DNA from: Selaginella tamariscina
Lineage: Eukaryota > Streptophyta > Lycopodiopsida > Selaginellales > Selaginellaceae
Length of the DNA: 64,000 bases
Assembly (NCBI GenBank): GCA_003024785.1
Contig: PUQB01000826.1
Location: 26,726-90,725, forward strand
Direction of reading: 5' to 3'
The notes beneath the pieces were generated by a model that did no database searches, was not told the DNA's origin, and saw only the letters and a program-made list of their open reading frames with translations. Positions 37,719 to 50,000 of the stretch are shown piece by piece. How positions within the stretch are numbered: position 1 is the stretch's first letter; every line of letters starts with the position of its first letter. A program made the translations under genes and the position numbers.

Positions 37719-39067
37719 ATCCAAGAGCTCCAAGCTTGCGTACAAAGTCTCAATAAATGTAACTGAGTATGTGAGCACACATATTTATAAACCTCAGCTA
37801 TGTACACAATCTCTCATCATTTCTTCCCATAGAAACGCACATCAACGGTCCAGATTCATTAGAATAAAAAAAACTCACGGATTGGATTTAAAAGCTCTGC
37901 AGGTATACGATCCCATGCCGTATACGTGGTGGCATGTTGCATTAATGTTTATCCTTGTATACATGGAAGGTGACAAGTATAATATTATACCTAATTTAGA
38001 TTTAAAATTTAAATAAATTACTACAGTCAACAAATATATAATTAAGTAAGAGAATACTCAATACATTCTATAAAAAACTGAAACCAAGTAAAATATATAA
38101 AAACTGGAACCGAGAGATTCTTGTAAAAGTGGATTTGTTTGCATTTGAGTGATTGACTGACTGACATCTGCACACCCTCCTGAGATATAATAAATATTTC
38201 CATGCATGGGAAAATTTAAATAAGGAAGGTTTAACTAATCTTCCTTATTAATTAAAGACAAAATACATTAATTACCCTTAATTATCTAATCCTTGTCCTC
38301 TTTAGACAGTATACGTATACGTATATACATGTATGTAGATATATGTATTGAATAGAATTTGGTGAAAGATCATATACAGGGTAGAAATTTGAGTCTTTTT
38401 AAATAAGTTGGGTGCAACTGCCAGCTAACACATGCATCGCACTTGCATATGTTTAATTAATTATTAATTAATTAACTAATTATATTATAATTATAGTGAT
38501 ATGTAGCTACATGCAAAGAACATTGCCACAAGGTTTTATATTAAATTTATATAAATCATTGTCTTCCTCGAACATGGAAAACACATGGCATTCTGTTATG
38601 TTCAAACTCTTGGTTACGTCATAGAGTCAAACTATTAATTAAAATTATTAATTAATTTCAGTATAGAATATTTATTAACTAGTTTATCATAAATAAATAA
38701 AATAATAGAAGGCTAATATTACGTTATAAAACTTCACGTGACAGTGTTTGCACGGATTATGACTCTGACGTACACGCATTGTCATAAACATCTAAATATA
38801 TAACTCTATATTGTAGTGAACAACGTATATAAAAATGATTTATTCTAATATAATCATAAGTAATTACAAAATTAAACAGTTTAAATAATATACATCATGT
38901 TCTATTTCAACTAAAAGAGATGCGACCCGAATAACAGGGGAAGATAGGGATTAATTAAATTAATCAAAAGTGTAAGTGGACTTTAAACTTAAGTTTAAAT
39001 TAAGTCACTATCTAGTAATTATATTAATATTGTCATTAAGCTATCAAAATTTCCCCATATTTACAAA
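37719..39067. other. AT-rich intergenic region
   Basis: Upstream flank of the ARM-repeat gene and 3' flank of the SUMO-like gene. AT-rich, with no supported gene. A cluster of TA-rich words (ttaattaattattaattaatt, 38453-38475) is near-palindromic. No other feature stands out. Confidence 0.5.
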
Positions 39068-39299
39068 TTAGTGTGTACCTGGCTTGACAAAGACCTCCAG
39101 TATGTCTCCGTTTTCCATGTCTAAGCTCCTTGGCGTCAAACTAGCTTGTACAGCCTCGCCATCGAAACGAAATACAAGACTTGATATGCTTAGTTTCTTA
39201 GAGTTTGCATATGAAGAAAAGAGTTTGTCAAACTTATCGTCCTGTAAAAGAACAAATACATAAAATCAACACAAGTGTGTGTGAGAGAGAGAGAGAACA

Positions 39300-39353
<54 letters not shown>

Positions 39354-40733
39354 TATATATACTGAAAACTTTATATATGCACTATTAACTTGCTTACTAT
39401 TCCTAATCGGAAAGATTGGACGGCTCCAGATTTATCCTGGACTTTGATGAGGATTTTCTCTTTCTTCCCAGGTGAGATAGATAGACCTTCAACAGCAACA
39501 CTATCATCTGCTTTTGTCCGTCTCTCAAGCTCCTGCAGCTCTTCGTGTGCTTTCTCAGATAGTTTAAGCAATTCTTCTTGCTTCTTCCTATAATTAGACC
39601 ACTATCCATAAGTATTTATATTTATAAGTACAAAAGATAAACATATTTAAGTAAGATATGGTGTTTAGTTTATATATACATAGTATACATTATTTACTTG
39701 GACGATAGAGAAGTGTGTGTGTAAGCAGAAGTATATATGATACACTATGTATATTAAACGGAATCCCACTTATGCTATACAAGATAGTATCGATGTACAT
39801 TGGCAAGCACACACACACACACACATATACACATACATACATATATACATATACATGTATATGCATATATGTATGTATATATATAACCTTATTTGGAGCT
39901 GCGTGGGACTAATTGAACCTGTTGCTGTCTTTTGGATCTTTGGTGGTGGCGGTAACCAATCATCATCTTCTAATATGACCACATCCTTAGGCTTGTTGGT
40001 ATCTATATCCACATTGTTATCGTGCTTCTTAGTCTTGGGCCCAGTTACTCTCTATAAAATATATAAATACATATATCAGTAATGGCACACAAAGAGGGTA
40101 CATTATCTTATATACGTCTGTATACTATACACGTACAAACATATAAAATAAACAGTAATGACACACAAAGAGGGTACATTATCTTATGACATAGTCATAT
40201 ACTTATACGTTTACCAACATGGATATGCGTACAATTTGGATGTACAATGTATCAGTATACGTCTGTACAGATACGTTACATAGATACTAAACTAGCTTAT
40301 GTACAATACTGACACATTATACAGACATACTGTTATTATACACATATACACATATGTACACACAGAGATATCAATTGTTTCATGACAAACGTTTATCAAC
40401 ATGGATAAATGCATAATATCCATGTGGGCATATGTGAAATAATGTAGCATACAAACACATATCATACTTACTGTACTTCTTACTCTGTGAAGAGCTCTTG
40501 TTGGGCTCCACAATAGACACATCGACTTCGTCTTCCTCGTTATCTGAAACGTTGATTAATTAAAGAAGCAATTTAATTTTAAAACACAGACATTAATTAA
40601 ATACGCAATACAACTGCATAAGAAAATGCATTAAAAGTTTTAAAGCGTGTACACACCTGGGAGGATTACCATGCATGGCGCCTGTCTATCATAAGCTGAA
40701 CAGCGGCTCGAATCCATCGTCTTCATCCGCCAT
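39068..40733 (-). CDS. RAD60/NIP45-like protein with C-terminal SUMO-like domain
   Basis: Five exons on the minus strand: about 40664-40733, 40474-40542, 39888-40051, 39398-39587, 39068-39241. It starts MADEDDGFEPLFS. An acidic region (DNEEDEVDVSIVE) is followed by VVILEDDDWLPPPPK, a motif I recall from plant homologues such as At1g68185. Then a Lys/Glu-rich helix (KKQEELLKLSEKAHEELQEL) leads to a ubiquitin-fold domain: KILIKVQDKSGAVQSFRL, DDKFDKLFSSYANSKKL, LVFRFDGEAVQ and NGDILEVFVKPG. This is the Rad60-SLD class, linked to SUMO conjugation and genome stability in other eukaryotes. An extra T near 40692 shifts exon 1, and the exon 2-3 phase does not join cleanly. It shares a short divergent promoter with ATIC. 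Confidence 0.82.
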
Positions 40734-40812
40734 AGCTATGACCTAACAACCCTAAAAGAACGCTTTTTTAGGGTTCTTAACTTTACCTCCAGGGTTTAGG
40801 GTTCAGCGTTCT
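40734..40812. promoter_or_regulatory. 79-bp bidirectional promoter with inverted telomere boxes
   Basis: Start codons of the SUMO-like gene (minus) and ATIC (plus) are only 79 bp apart. The gap holds acaaccctaaaag and then cttttttagggttctt, an inverted pair of telomere boxes that could form a stem of about 11 bp, and a third box pair, agggtttagggttc, next to the ATIC start. Telomere boxes are known in plant promoters of growth and translation genes. With such spacing, both 5' UTRs must be very short or overlap. Confidence 0.65.
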
Positions 40813-43800
40813 ATGGCAGGAGCAGTGCGGCTGCAGACAATCGCGCTTCAGGTACCATCACGGCGTTGTGCTCCCTACCTGCTGCATTCGTCAAGATTCA
40901 CAGGTTTCTCACTGAAATCTCGAAAGGACGCCGTCAGATTAATGGCGGCTTCACTGCAGCCGATTCGTCTGTGGAAACGGCGATTCTTCATTCGAAAGTA
41001 TCCAAATCTGCAGGTATTCGCTAGTTTCCAGTACAATATATCATGTATACATACTCCAAATACTCATGTTATATGTGAATAAAGTGTATATATTGAGACA
41101 TATATGTATATCAATGTATAGTTTGTACGTGAATAATGTGTCTTATACTTTGAAAGGTAAGAAGGCACTTATTTCGTTATCGGACAAGCGTGAGATTGAT
41201 ACTCTTGCTAAGGGTCTTCGTGATCTGGGTATGCTTTTTTCCGACTATGTATATTGTTATTCGTATCAACACACACACACACATATAATTATCGTAGTGT
41301 GTATATTAGTTTTACATTGGTCTCAACCGGTGGTACTGCCAAGGCACTGGAAAGCTCAGGTTTTGAAGTTACAAGAGTAGAACAGCTGACCGAATTCCCT
41401 GAAATGGTAACGAAATATTTACTATACTTTTGTGTATATACAATAAACGTGTGTATATGGGTGCGAGAATATAAATTTCCTTCTTTACAGCTTGATGGCC
41501 GAGTGAAGACATTGCATCCAGCAGTTCATGGTGGTATTCTTGCTCGGAGAGACTTGAACTCTCATCTGGAAGCTCTCAGTACACACGGGATAGGTGCGTT
41601 TAATGCGTATACCTATTGTGTCTATGTATTAACTTGAAACATCTGACTAGTGTTAACTTGTTGCATTTGCTTAGGCAGGGACCATAGACGTTGTGGTGGT
41701 TAATTTATATCCCTTCTATGACACTGTGACTGCACCTGGCGGAGCTTCTTTTGATAAAGGTGTGGAAAATATAGACATTGGCGGGCCTGCAATGATCCGA
41801 GCTGCAGCTAAGGTGCGTGTTTCTGTCTTTCCGTGGGTGTGTTTCAGTGGATGCATGTCGTTGAAGATATCAATATGGTGTGTGTGTGTGTGTGCGCGCG
41901 TGCGCGTGTGTTTGTGCATTCTGTGTGTACTAATGTATTTAGTATGTCAGAATCACAAGGACGTGCTTGTGGTTGTTGATCCAACAGATTATCCTGTGCT
42001 GTTAGAAGCTTTACAAGGAAAAAATGAAAACGAGGAAGTGCTTAGAAGAAAATTTGCACAGAAAGCTTTTCAACACGTTGCCTCTTATGACTCTGCAATT
42101 TCTGAATGGCTTTGGAAACAAACCTCGTCAGGTATGCGTGATATGTATATATGGTGTGTGTACGCGCGTGCGTTAGGGCAACTTTTTGTAATGCCTATTC
42201 ATGGAACCCTATATATATGTATCAGTCCTGTATACTGATGATTATATTCTATGGCTACATAATTATATAATGGTGATCAATTATATGTAGACTATCAGTT
42301 TCCGCAAGAGTTTACGATACCACTTTCGTTAAGCTCATCTTTAAGATATGGGGAAAATCCACACCAGAAAGCAGCTGTTTATCTTGATAAGAGTATATGT
42401 GAAGTTAATGCTGGTGGAATTGCTACTGCCAAACAACATCATGGCAAGGTATATTGATCTTTACGAAATAATATTGAATATTCATAGTATATTTAGTATA
42501 TTGCAATAACATATGACTGAATAACAATCTAATATATACATTGGATACTGTTATTATACTCTTAGTATAATAACAGAGACGTGCTTGTATCAGATGTGTA
42601 TATTATACTTACAAGTGTATATACAATGCAAATTTAAATATCGGTATACACATACACAAATGGAAAAAAATAAATATATTTTGTATCTACCTTCCATTAT
42701 AAGATTTGTGCATACAATCATGTACATGAATATACATACGTGTCTCTCTCTCCAGATTTGTTATGTATATAGATTATATATACATGTAATATAATTCATT
42801 ATCCATGTAATACATGAAAGTTAATGTATTAAGACTTAATATATATAAGACCTGTTTTGTAGGAAATGTCGTACAACAACTACCTTGATGCGGATGCCGC
42901 TTGGAACTGTGTTTGTGAGTTTAGGGAGAAGACGTGTGTTGTTGTTAAACATACAAATCCTTGTGGCATAGCATCTAGAAAGGATATTCTAGAAGCATAT
43001 AGATTGGCTGTTGAAGCGGATTCTGTTAGTGCTTTTGGTGGTATTGTCGCCTTCAACGTGCCAATTGATGTATGTTATATTATTTGTGTGTGTATATATA
43101 AGCATGCAATGTATATATGTCCATACATAGACATAAGTGACTTCGTCTAGTCCATATGTGTCTTCGTTCTATGTGTATATCCTGGTTTGCTGATAATAGT
43201 CGTGTATGATATATGTATATATGTGATATGTGATAATATACATACACACACGTGCGCGCACACAGATATATATATATATATATATATAAAGGACAATAAA
43301 AGATAGCGTAATGCAGTAGTTACATTTTCTGATGTTCTAAATGTGTATACCGCCTGTACATCTGCACTTTATTTTACTTCTATTTTATCAATACTTAAAT
43401 AGATGCATACGTGGACATGAGTTGTTGTATGTTTATATACAAGTAGAAATATACACAACATTCGATACCTATCTATACTTAAATACAGATACTCATGTCC
43501 GTTGTATATATCTATATACATTCCATGTATTGTTGTTGTATGTGTTGTGTGTCTGTGCATATCTGTATGTTGAAAGAAAGATATATGTATATAGATCAGG
43601 TATAATTTTTATGTGTATTTGTGTAGCATATGTATATGCTATATGTATATATGTGTACATTTTGGTTGTTTTTGAAGGCACTTGCTCGTGAGATAAGGGA
43701 GTTTATTCCAGAAAGATACAAGGCAAACACACACAAAGATGTTTTACGAGATAATAATTGCACCAGGATACACAGAAAAGGGTCTTCAAGTCCTAAAGGG

Positions 43801-44846
43801 CAAGGCAAAGAATTTACGCATACTCGAGGCCAAACCCACGGTAAGAGAACTTGCATACACATGTTGATGCACGCACACACAAACACACACACACATACAT
43901 ACGTGTGTGTTACAAGATTTGAGAGGCGCATTTCCTTTATATCGTTCTCCGAGGCATATATGGTTGTCAGAGGCATTTTTGTTGAGTTTAGATATGTATC
44001 TTTATATGCGTATATACACTACTAATATTAATAAGTTGTTATTTGTAAAGGATACGAACGGAAGACGGAGTGTGAGACAAATTAGTGGGGGATGGTTAAC
44101 TCAGGACGTTGATAGTATTACACCCGACGACATTAATTTTAGAGCGGTCACCAACAGAGCTCCCACGGAGTCCGAGATGGAATATGCCAAGTTTGTATGG
44201 CTGTGTGTTAAGCACGTTAAAAGCAACGCAATTGTTGTTGCCAAGGTTTGTGTTGTGTGTGTATATTCACTTGCAGGTGTCTATCCCATATAAGATACTT
44301 CATTGCACTTATGTCGTTATATGTATATTGTGTGTGGGGGTGTGTTGATGTGTTTGTGTATATGCAGGATAATGCGATGCTCGGGATGGGAAGCGGCCAG
44401 CCAAATCGTGTAAAGAGTTTAGAAATAGCGATTGAGAAGGCTGGAGATGATGTTAAAGGCGCTGCTCTTGCTAGTGATGCATTTTTTCCCTTTGGTACGT
44501 GTGTGTGGTGTAGTGTAGATATATATAATACATATAACGTATATATATACCGAAATTCATGCATGCATAATAAGATACAAAAGAACTCTCTCTTTCTCTC
44601 TTTTGATGTGTAATAGCGGTCTAACTTATATACTTAATGGTATATAGGATAACTTGTATGTATTAAATGTACTAATGTTAAACTTTGGGGATTAGCTTGG
44701 GGGATGCAGTAGAGGAAGCATGTAAGGCTGGAGTGAGTTTAATTGTTCAGCCTGGAGGGAGCATAAGAGACCAGGACGCCATTGACTGCTGCAACAAGTA
44801 TGGTGTTGCCATGCTTTTTACTGACATTCGTCATTTCCGTCACTGA
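40813..44846 (+). CDS. purH: Bifunctional AICAR transformylase / IMP cyclohydrolase (ATIC, PurH)
   Basis: Catalyses the last two steps of de novo IMP synthesis. Twelve exons: 40813-41013, 41157-41228, 41310-41406, 41491-41593, 41679-41812, 41951-42131, 42291-42448, 42863-43069, 43678-43840, 44051-44245, 44368-44494, 44696-44846. Exon 1 looks like a plastid transit peptide (Arg/Ser-rich), as plant purine synthesis is plastidial. The MGS-like cyclohydrolase half shows [44 protein letters not shown] and [11 protein letters not shown]. The transformylase half shows [20 protein letters not shown] (catalytic Lys-His), [21 protein letters not shown] and [11 protein letters not shown], ending DIRHFRH. 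Frame breaks: near 41228, near 43702-43705 (extra base before a [20 protein letters not shown] stretch) and near 44699-44703 (one G lost). Introns are full of GT and AT microsatellites. Very secure identification. Confidence 0.95.
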
Positions 44847-45277
44847 TAACCGGTTTTCTGTTTAACATTAAAATCCTATAAACATTTACATATTCAGCGG
44901 GTATTGTATTTATTTAATTATATTAATTAATGCTTTTGAATGAAGTTATAAACATTGTGTACAATATACACGATGTATACTGTCCATTTACTTTTTAATT
45001 TTAAGTATAAATCTTTTTAAAATAATTGCCAATAATATAAAAAGTATATATTATCTTTTAAATAATTATAAATTTTTAAAGTGAAGGTGTTAAAAATATA
45101 TTTTAATTCTTATATTCAGCGTATGTATATTGTTTGAAATCCACGTTGGCAACTGATAGTATGACGTTAAATTATCTTTGTATTATCTACTTCAGTTTAT
45201 TACTATCATTAAGAATGCAGTATATTAATTATGATACAAAACACAAAGATTAAGCATATTATATCATCAATGCATAT
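44847..45277. other. AT-rich 3' flank of ATIC
   Basis: AT-rich, without recognisable features, between the ATIC stop and the orphan ankyrin exon that converges from the minus strand. Confidence 0.5.
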
Positions 45278-45457
45278 TCAAATGTATTCGTTGAAAGTGT
45301 CTAGGAATACCATGGAACGGACCGCTTCAATGAGAGGAACCCGACCCGCAGCATCCGCCTTGCATGGGTCTGCTCCGGCCTGCAGCAAAGCTCGCACCAG
45401 TTCATCATCCTTTACATCCAAAGCCTTGCTAAAATCGTCAATACATATCAGAACCTG
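45278..45457 (-). pseudogene. Orphan last exon of an ankyrin-repeat gene
   Basis: On the minus strand a good branch/acceptor region (tttactaaggtttaattctgcag) precedes an open frame starting QVLICIDDFSKALDVKDDE and continuing LVRALLQAGADPCKADAAGR and VPLIEAV before a stop at 45278-45280. The middle is a canonical ankyrin repeat. Upstream on the same strand lies only repeat-derived DNA (the 45492-45995 repeat), with no further exon seen up to the transposon at 46.9 kb. Either the gene was cut off by repeat insertions, or earlier exons lie beyond the 8.2-kb element. It is coded as a fragment; it could still be the end of a working gene with a very long intron. Confidence 0.6.
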
Positions 45458-45491
45458 CTGCAGAATTAAACCTTAGTAAACCTGCATTTAA

Positions 45492-45995
45492 TAAAACATA
45501 TTTTTTACTATCATTAATGACATGAACATGTGTGTATAGAATAGGTCCACAAGTATTTTAGTATATGCATGTCTTTATGCATATATATTGTGTGTCTATA
45601 TCTTAATATATGCAATTATTTAATATTAAATGTTGGTATATAACTACACATACACATAATACACAAACATACAAATGTATACATTTCATTTTGAAATGAT
45701 AATGTTTTGTATTACATTATACATTTCATTTGTAACAATTAGTAATTTCATTTGTATACATTTATTTTTGGGAAGGACGAGGTTAAACATTCGTGTTTTG
45801 AAGACGTGGCTGTCTTGATGGATCAAGCATGAGGACCACATGTCCATGGTGGAACTGGGAGACATGACAAAAGAAGGACTCCCCTGGTTTTTCTTCTTCT
45901 TTCTTTCACAGATCGTGACAGATTTTGAACATTTTTAACATTTATAATTTGATTTGTTGTAAATGAAATATGCAGACGTATATTACTTATTTTCT
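45492..45995. repeat. Dispersed AT-rich repeat interrupted by a transposase fragment
   Basis: Second copy of the repeat at 26840-27180, in the same orientation. It is continuous except for about 160 bp at 45770-45928. That insert matches codons of the transposase at 53553-53672 (ggaaggacga, gaggaccacat, gaactgggagacatgac). After the insert the repeat resumes with tttttaacatttataattt, as in the intact copy. The junction shares tttttggga with the source, suggesting microhomology-mediated capture. Confidence 0.85.
45770..45928 (+). pseudogene. Transposase gene fragment (MULE-like), captured in a repeat
   Basis: About 114 bp correspond to the transposase catalytic region near the predicted DDE glutamate (53558-53672), with several substitutions and frame changes. 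It is followed by about 45 bp of other sequence. It is too short to function and shows that related elements existed in this genome before. Confidence 0.85.
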
Positions 45996-46087
45996 TTGTT
46001 TATTCATACACGAACTTTCTTGTTTATATGGGGTGCTCAAGAAGTCTACAGTGTCTTTTGCTTTCACAAAAGCGTCCACACCTTGTC

Positions 46088-46160
<73 letters not shown>

Positions 46161-46884
46161 GGGGGGGAGGGGACCTTGAAAGCATAAGTCAGTGGCATCC
46201 CTCTAACTTTGTTGTTGCTTGTGTGTGTACTGTGAAGATAATGGCTACTCAGTTGGCTGAGCTCCACGCCCTCAAGGTTGACAAAAAGATGACTCCGGAT
46301 CAAGTACTTGTGTCTCCCAATAGGATCTACCATGCAGATTTGATCATCCAAGGTAATCAACAATCGAAGAGGTAGCTTGTGCCACGTGACCCTTTATGTG
46401 ATAAAAGGTTAGGGCAAGGGTAGAGCGCTTGGGCATGTCCCTTATGGATCCCATGATGCAAAATTTAAATTGTAGGCTTTATACAAGAAAATCATGTCTG
46501 GTCATGTTGCAGCTTGAGCGAATCTAGCACTTCTTCTGTTAAGGAATTGAGGCTTTGTGACTTGTTCCGGATAAGTTTCTTATTTTCGAAAATTGGAATG
46601 ATCAGGTTTCAGAATGACTGGTCGATATAGTGCTTGGCTCCGTTAAGATTTGAAGTAGTCAAGTACCACATTCCAGGCCTGTTCGTGCTGGGCACCGAAT
46701 ACGATCTAAGCACTGATAAAACCATAGTTTTTGAGCCTTTGTCGCATTTCGATTGCCCCCGCTCTATGATCCACTTTTACAAAAAAAAAACTTAGCACTC
46801 ATCAGTTATGTAAATTAAATGAAAATTCTATGATCCACTTTTACAAAAAAAAACTTAGCACTTATCAGTGAGTGTCGCCATTTT
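45996..46884. other. Spacer left of the transposon with microsatellite and direct duplication
   Basis: Contains an AT tract running into a GA tract and a G run (46090-46172). A frame-like stretch at 46243-46375 (starting MATQLAELHALKVDKKMT) matches nothing I know. The segment 46763-46806 is repeated at 46827-46869 (ctatgatccactttt, A-run, cttagcac), just left of the transposon end. The remainder has mixed, retroelement-like wording but no domain. Confidence 0.5.
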
Positions 46885-46914
46885 GGAGGCTTGGGGCCCA
46901 GGAGGCCTGGGCTC

Positions 46915-46952
46915 GAATATTCAAGAATATTCTAGAATATTTTGGAATATTC
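46915..46952. promoter_or_regulatory. Left-end heat-shock-element-like array
   Basis: GAA or TTC units recur every 5 bp in alternating orientation at 46915, 46920, 46925, 46930, 46935, 46945 and 46950; only the slot at 46940 (ttt) fails. Five units in a row are perfect (nGAAnnTTCn pattern), more than the three needed for a canonical heat-shock element. It may equally be a structural 10-bp terminal repeat for transposase binding. Confidence 0.6.
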
Positions 46953-47062
46953 TTTCTGGTCGGCAGTATTGGCCTCAGTCGGCAAAAAAGAATTCTATTA
47001 AAACTGTTGTATTTCTTTTTTTTTTTTTATATTAGCTTAATTTATTACTCAATATACATTAG

Positions 47063-50000
47063 CTAAAGTTTCTTCTTCATCTTAAGTAAAGCTGCAGTTC
47101 TCGAACCACCAGTTACGCTTGGACGTGGAGGTGTTTGAGTAGGTAACTCTTCTGGTCTAATGTTCTCTGCAAGCTTGTTTGTTGCCAACCTAGAGAGTTC
47201 GAAACTCTTCTCGGTTCCTATAATATTCCTTCCGAGCTCGACGGCAGCTAACAATGATGACCCGGTTCCGGAACCAATATCCCAGACTAGGTCGCCAGGT
47301 CTACTGAGACGCTCGATCAAAAGCTGCATGAGTCGAACACTCTTCGGTTGAATCATAATCCTGCACAAACTTCCATTAGGATAAACATAGCAAAGTACTT
47401 CCTTACCAAGCCTCCTGATAACGGTCGGCAGTGTCGACGAGGATCGTGTTCGTCAACGCCAGAGGGTTTGGCCTCTTCGACTTCTTCTCAGAGCTTTGCA
47501 GCACCAAGAGAACTAACAAGTTATCCTGCCACATAGACCAAGTTAAACTTGAACTTGAATAGCTAGCTTACCTTAATTTTGTCACGGTATCCCCAGCCTC
47601 GTGCACGGTAGACGCTGTAAGTCCCTGCAACCTCCAAGTTGATTACTGCAGCCGCCTGAATCACCGCCGAAACAGAAGGAGAACTCGCGAAGACGACCAT
47701 GAAACCACTCGCTGCCAAGTGCATTCCACTGAACTGCAAGGCCTCCTCAAACTTCACCGGATCTAGCTGCACAATGTCCTTGTTGATGCTAGCACCTCCA
47801 TATACAAGCTCATTGGGCAAGTCGAGGATGATGAGGTTGAAGCCGTATTCACCTACCACTTCCTGGAACAACGTTTGTGACTCAACCGTATGTAGTCTGT
47901 CAACCTGTTGTCGGAGCTTGGTGTACACCTCTGTCTGGGAAGCACCCGGCTCGAAGAAAGACCTGCTCATCTCCTCCATGTCGCACACAGCTAGGTCGTA
48001 GGATCCACGGGATGCAGCCAGGGTCGGGATGAAGGTCATCAGGTCGTCCTTGATGTCCAAACTAGCTACAAGTGGCTGTACCTCATTGATTGTAAAGTCG
48101 AATGCCGGCGGAGGTGCTGTAGAAGAGCTTGGTCCCGCTCCCGATCCCTTTGCAGGTGTAGTTGTCTTCCGCACCGTCTTCTTCATCTTGCTCTTCTTGA
48201 TAGCCTCTACTTCTTCTGGCTCCCAAACAATCGCTGGTAGATCATTGGCGTGCATGTCGAATAGTGTGCTCTCCCAAGCTGGTGGCTGTTGCGACGGACA
48301 GTCGAGCCAGAATGGAACATGCTCCCGTTCGAACGGTGTTAGAGCTCCTCTGCTCTTCGACCACATGTGAGGCTCGCTTGTATGATCTGTCCACAGCTTC
48401 ATCGTATGGGACGGTGTCATTTGCTTCGCCAGTATGAACCTGCAACACAAAGTCAGACAGTAGCAATGCTGGATTGAAAGCTTACCTCCATATCATCCGA
48501 CGCGCAGATTCCTCACGCTCCAGAAACTCATTCGGCTCCATCGAATAAGTGAACCGTATGCAGTCATGGAAGGGCTGAAAGACCAGGCACTTGCTCCGAG
48601 TTCTCATCTCGTCAAACCAGCTCATGAAGTCGACATCCGTTCCAACTTCTTCACCATCCTCTCGCAACCCCTTAAGGATCTGAATGGCTTCCTCGCGCAC
48701 AGCCTTCCAATATAAGTCCAAGGTGAACCACTTGATCCACTCTTTGTCCTGCATGCCCGGTAGCCCAAGTGTCTGTTGTTCTGCCTTGGATTCGAGACGG
48801 GTGAGCTTGTTCAGGTATCGGAGTCGCAGCATGTTTGGAATCTTCGCCCTTGACATCGCATACAGCTTCTCAATGCCCATCCAGCGACACTGCTTATGAG
48901 AGATGTTTGTCACCTTCTGGAACCACTCCTCCCCCAAGTCTGGGTCTATGATGGAGAGGAACTTGTGCATACGCTTGTCATGCTTCTTGTACACTAGCTG
49001 CTTTAGGTTCACCTCAACCTGTGAATTGCCCTTAGCACTGGTGACTGCTCTGTCGAGATCATCGTCGATCTCGTTCTGCACATAGAATAAGTTAAAAATT
49101 TCTTTCCTATAAATTAAATCGGAGGTTACCTTGAAAAGTATCTTTGCGCAGATCAGGTTCGGAAGAGGATGCCAAGCCGTCTTTCCTGATGAACTCTCCT
49201 TCCACTTCCGCACCTCAAGACGATCAACCTCCGTGAGTGACTCGAGGATTTTCTGAGTTCCTTCTGTACTAGTGCAGACCGCCTTTACAGCGAGGAGAAT
49301 ATGTGGTAGCGTTGTTTCCACAGATGTTGCTGAAGATCTGTTCAACGAAACTGTAAGTCTAAACTCTTAACAAAAAGAAAAGAAAATACTCACATGTTAA
49401 TCGATTGGAACATCGAAACCAGTTGAAGAATGTCGAGGTTCTCCGTGGAGATGAAACTCGATCGAACGCGAATAGCCCATCGCTGGTTGTCCTCTGCATC
49501 CTCTCGGTACAGCTTCTGCAAAGCCTGTAGCCTATGGTTCCCGTCCCAGCAGCTAAACTTCCTGTTTGAGAGCCTTGAAGCCCACTGTTTGTACTCCGGC
49601 TGAGTAAGAGCTTGCTCGAAAGACCGGTGCTGCTCGTACTGAATCGTGTCCTTCGACAGCTCCGATAGCTCCTCAGCAGTGAGTCGATCTCCGATGGACA
49701 GAATGAACAAGGCCGTGTTGCGTAGATAACCAGCCTTCTTCAACGATGACACCAGCCTGTCCAAGTCCCCTGGGTTCACTCGTCGAACCACCTCGTTGGA
49801 ATGTATTCTGCAGATGGGCACATCAGGAGGATCACCAAGTCCCTTGATAGTAATTTTGTCGAGCAGGTTTGCTGAGCTCTCCAAATGCAGGCTCGCCGGT
49901 ATGCTGTATAACTCCTTCGGCTCCTTATCGCTCTTCGCCTTCTTGCCTTTTGAATCAGCTTTCCCGCGGCCTCTCTTTTTGCTGACTGCCTCCTCCAAGT

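Noticed and set aside
46243..46375. Short gene starting MATQLAELHALKVDKK
   Set aside because: Frame is short, lies beside microsatellite and repeat fragments, and matches nothing recognisable.
47699..48370. Plus-strand open frames within the methyltransferase gene
   Set aside because: Antisense shadows; the minus strand has the conserved methyltransferase motifs and consistent introns.
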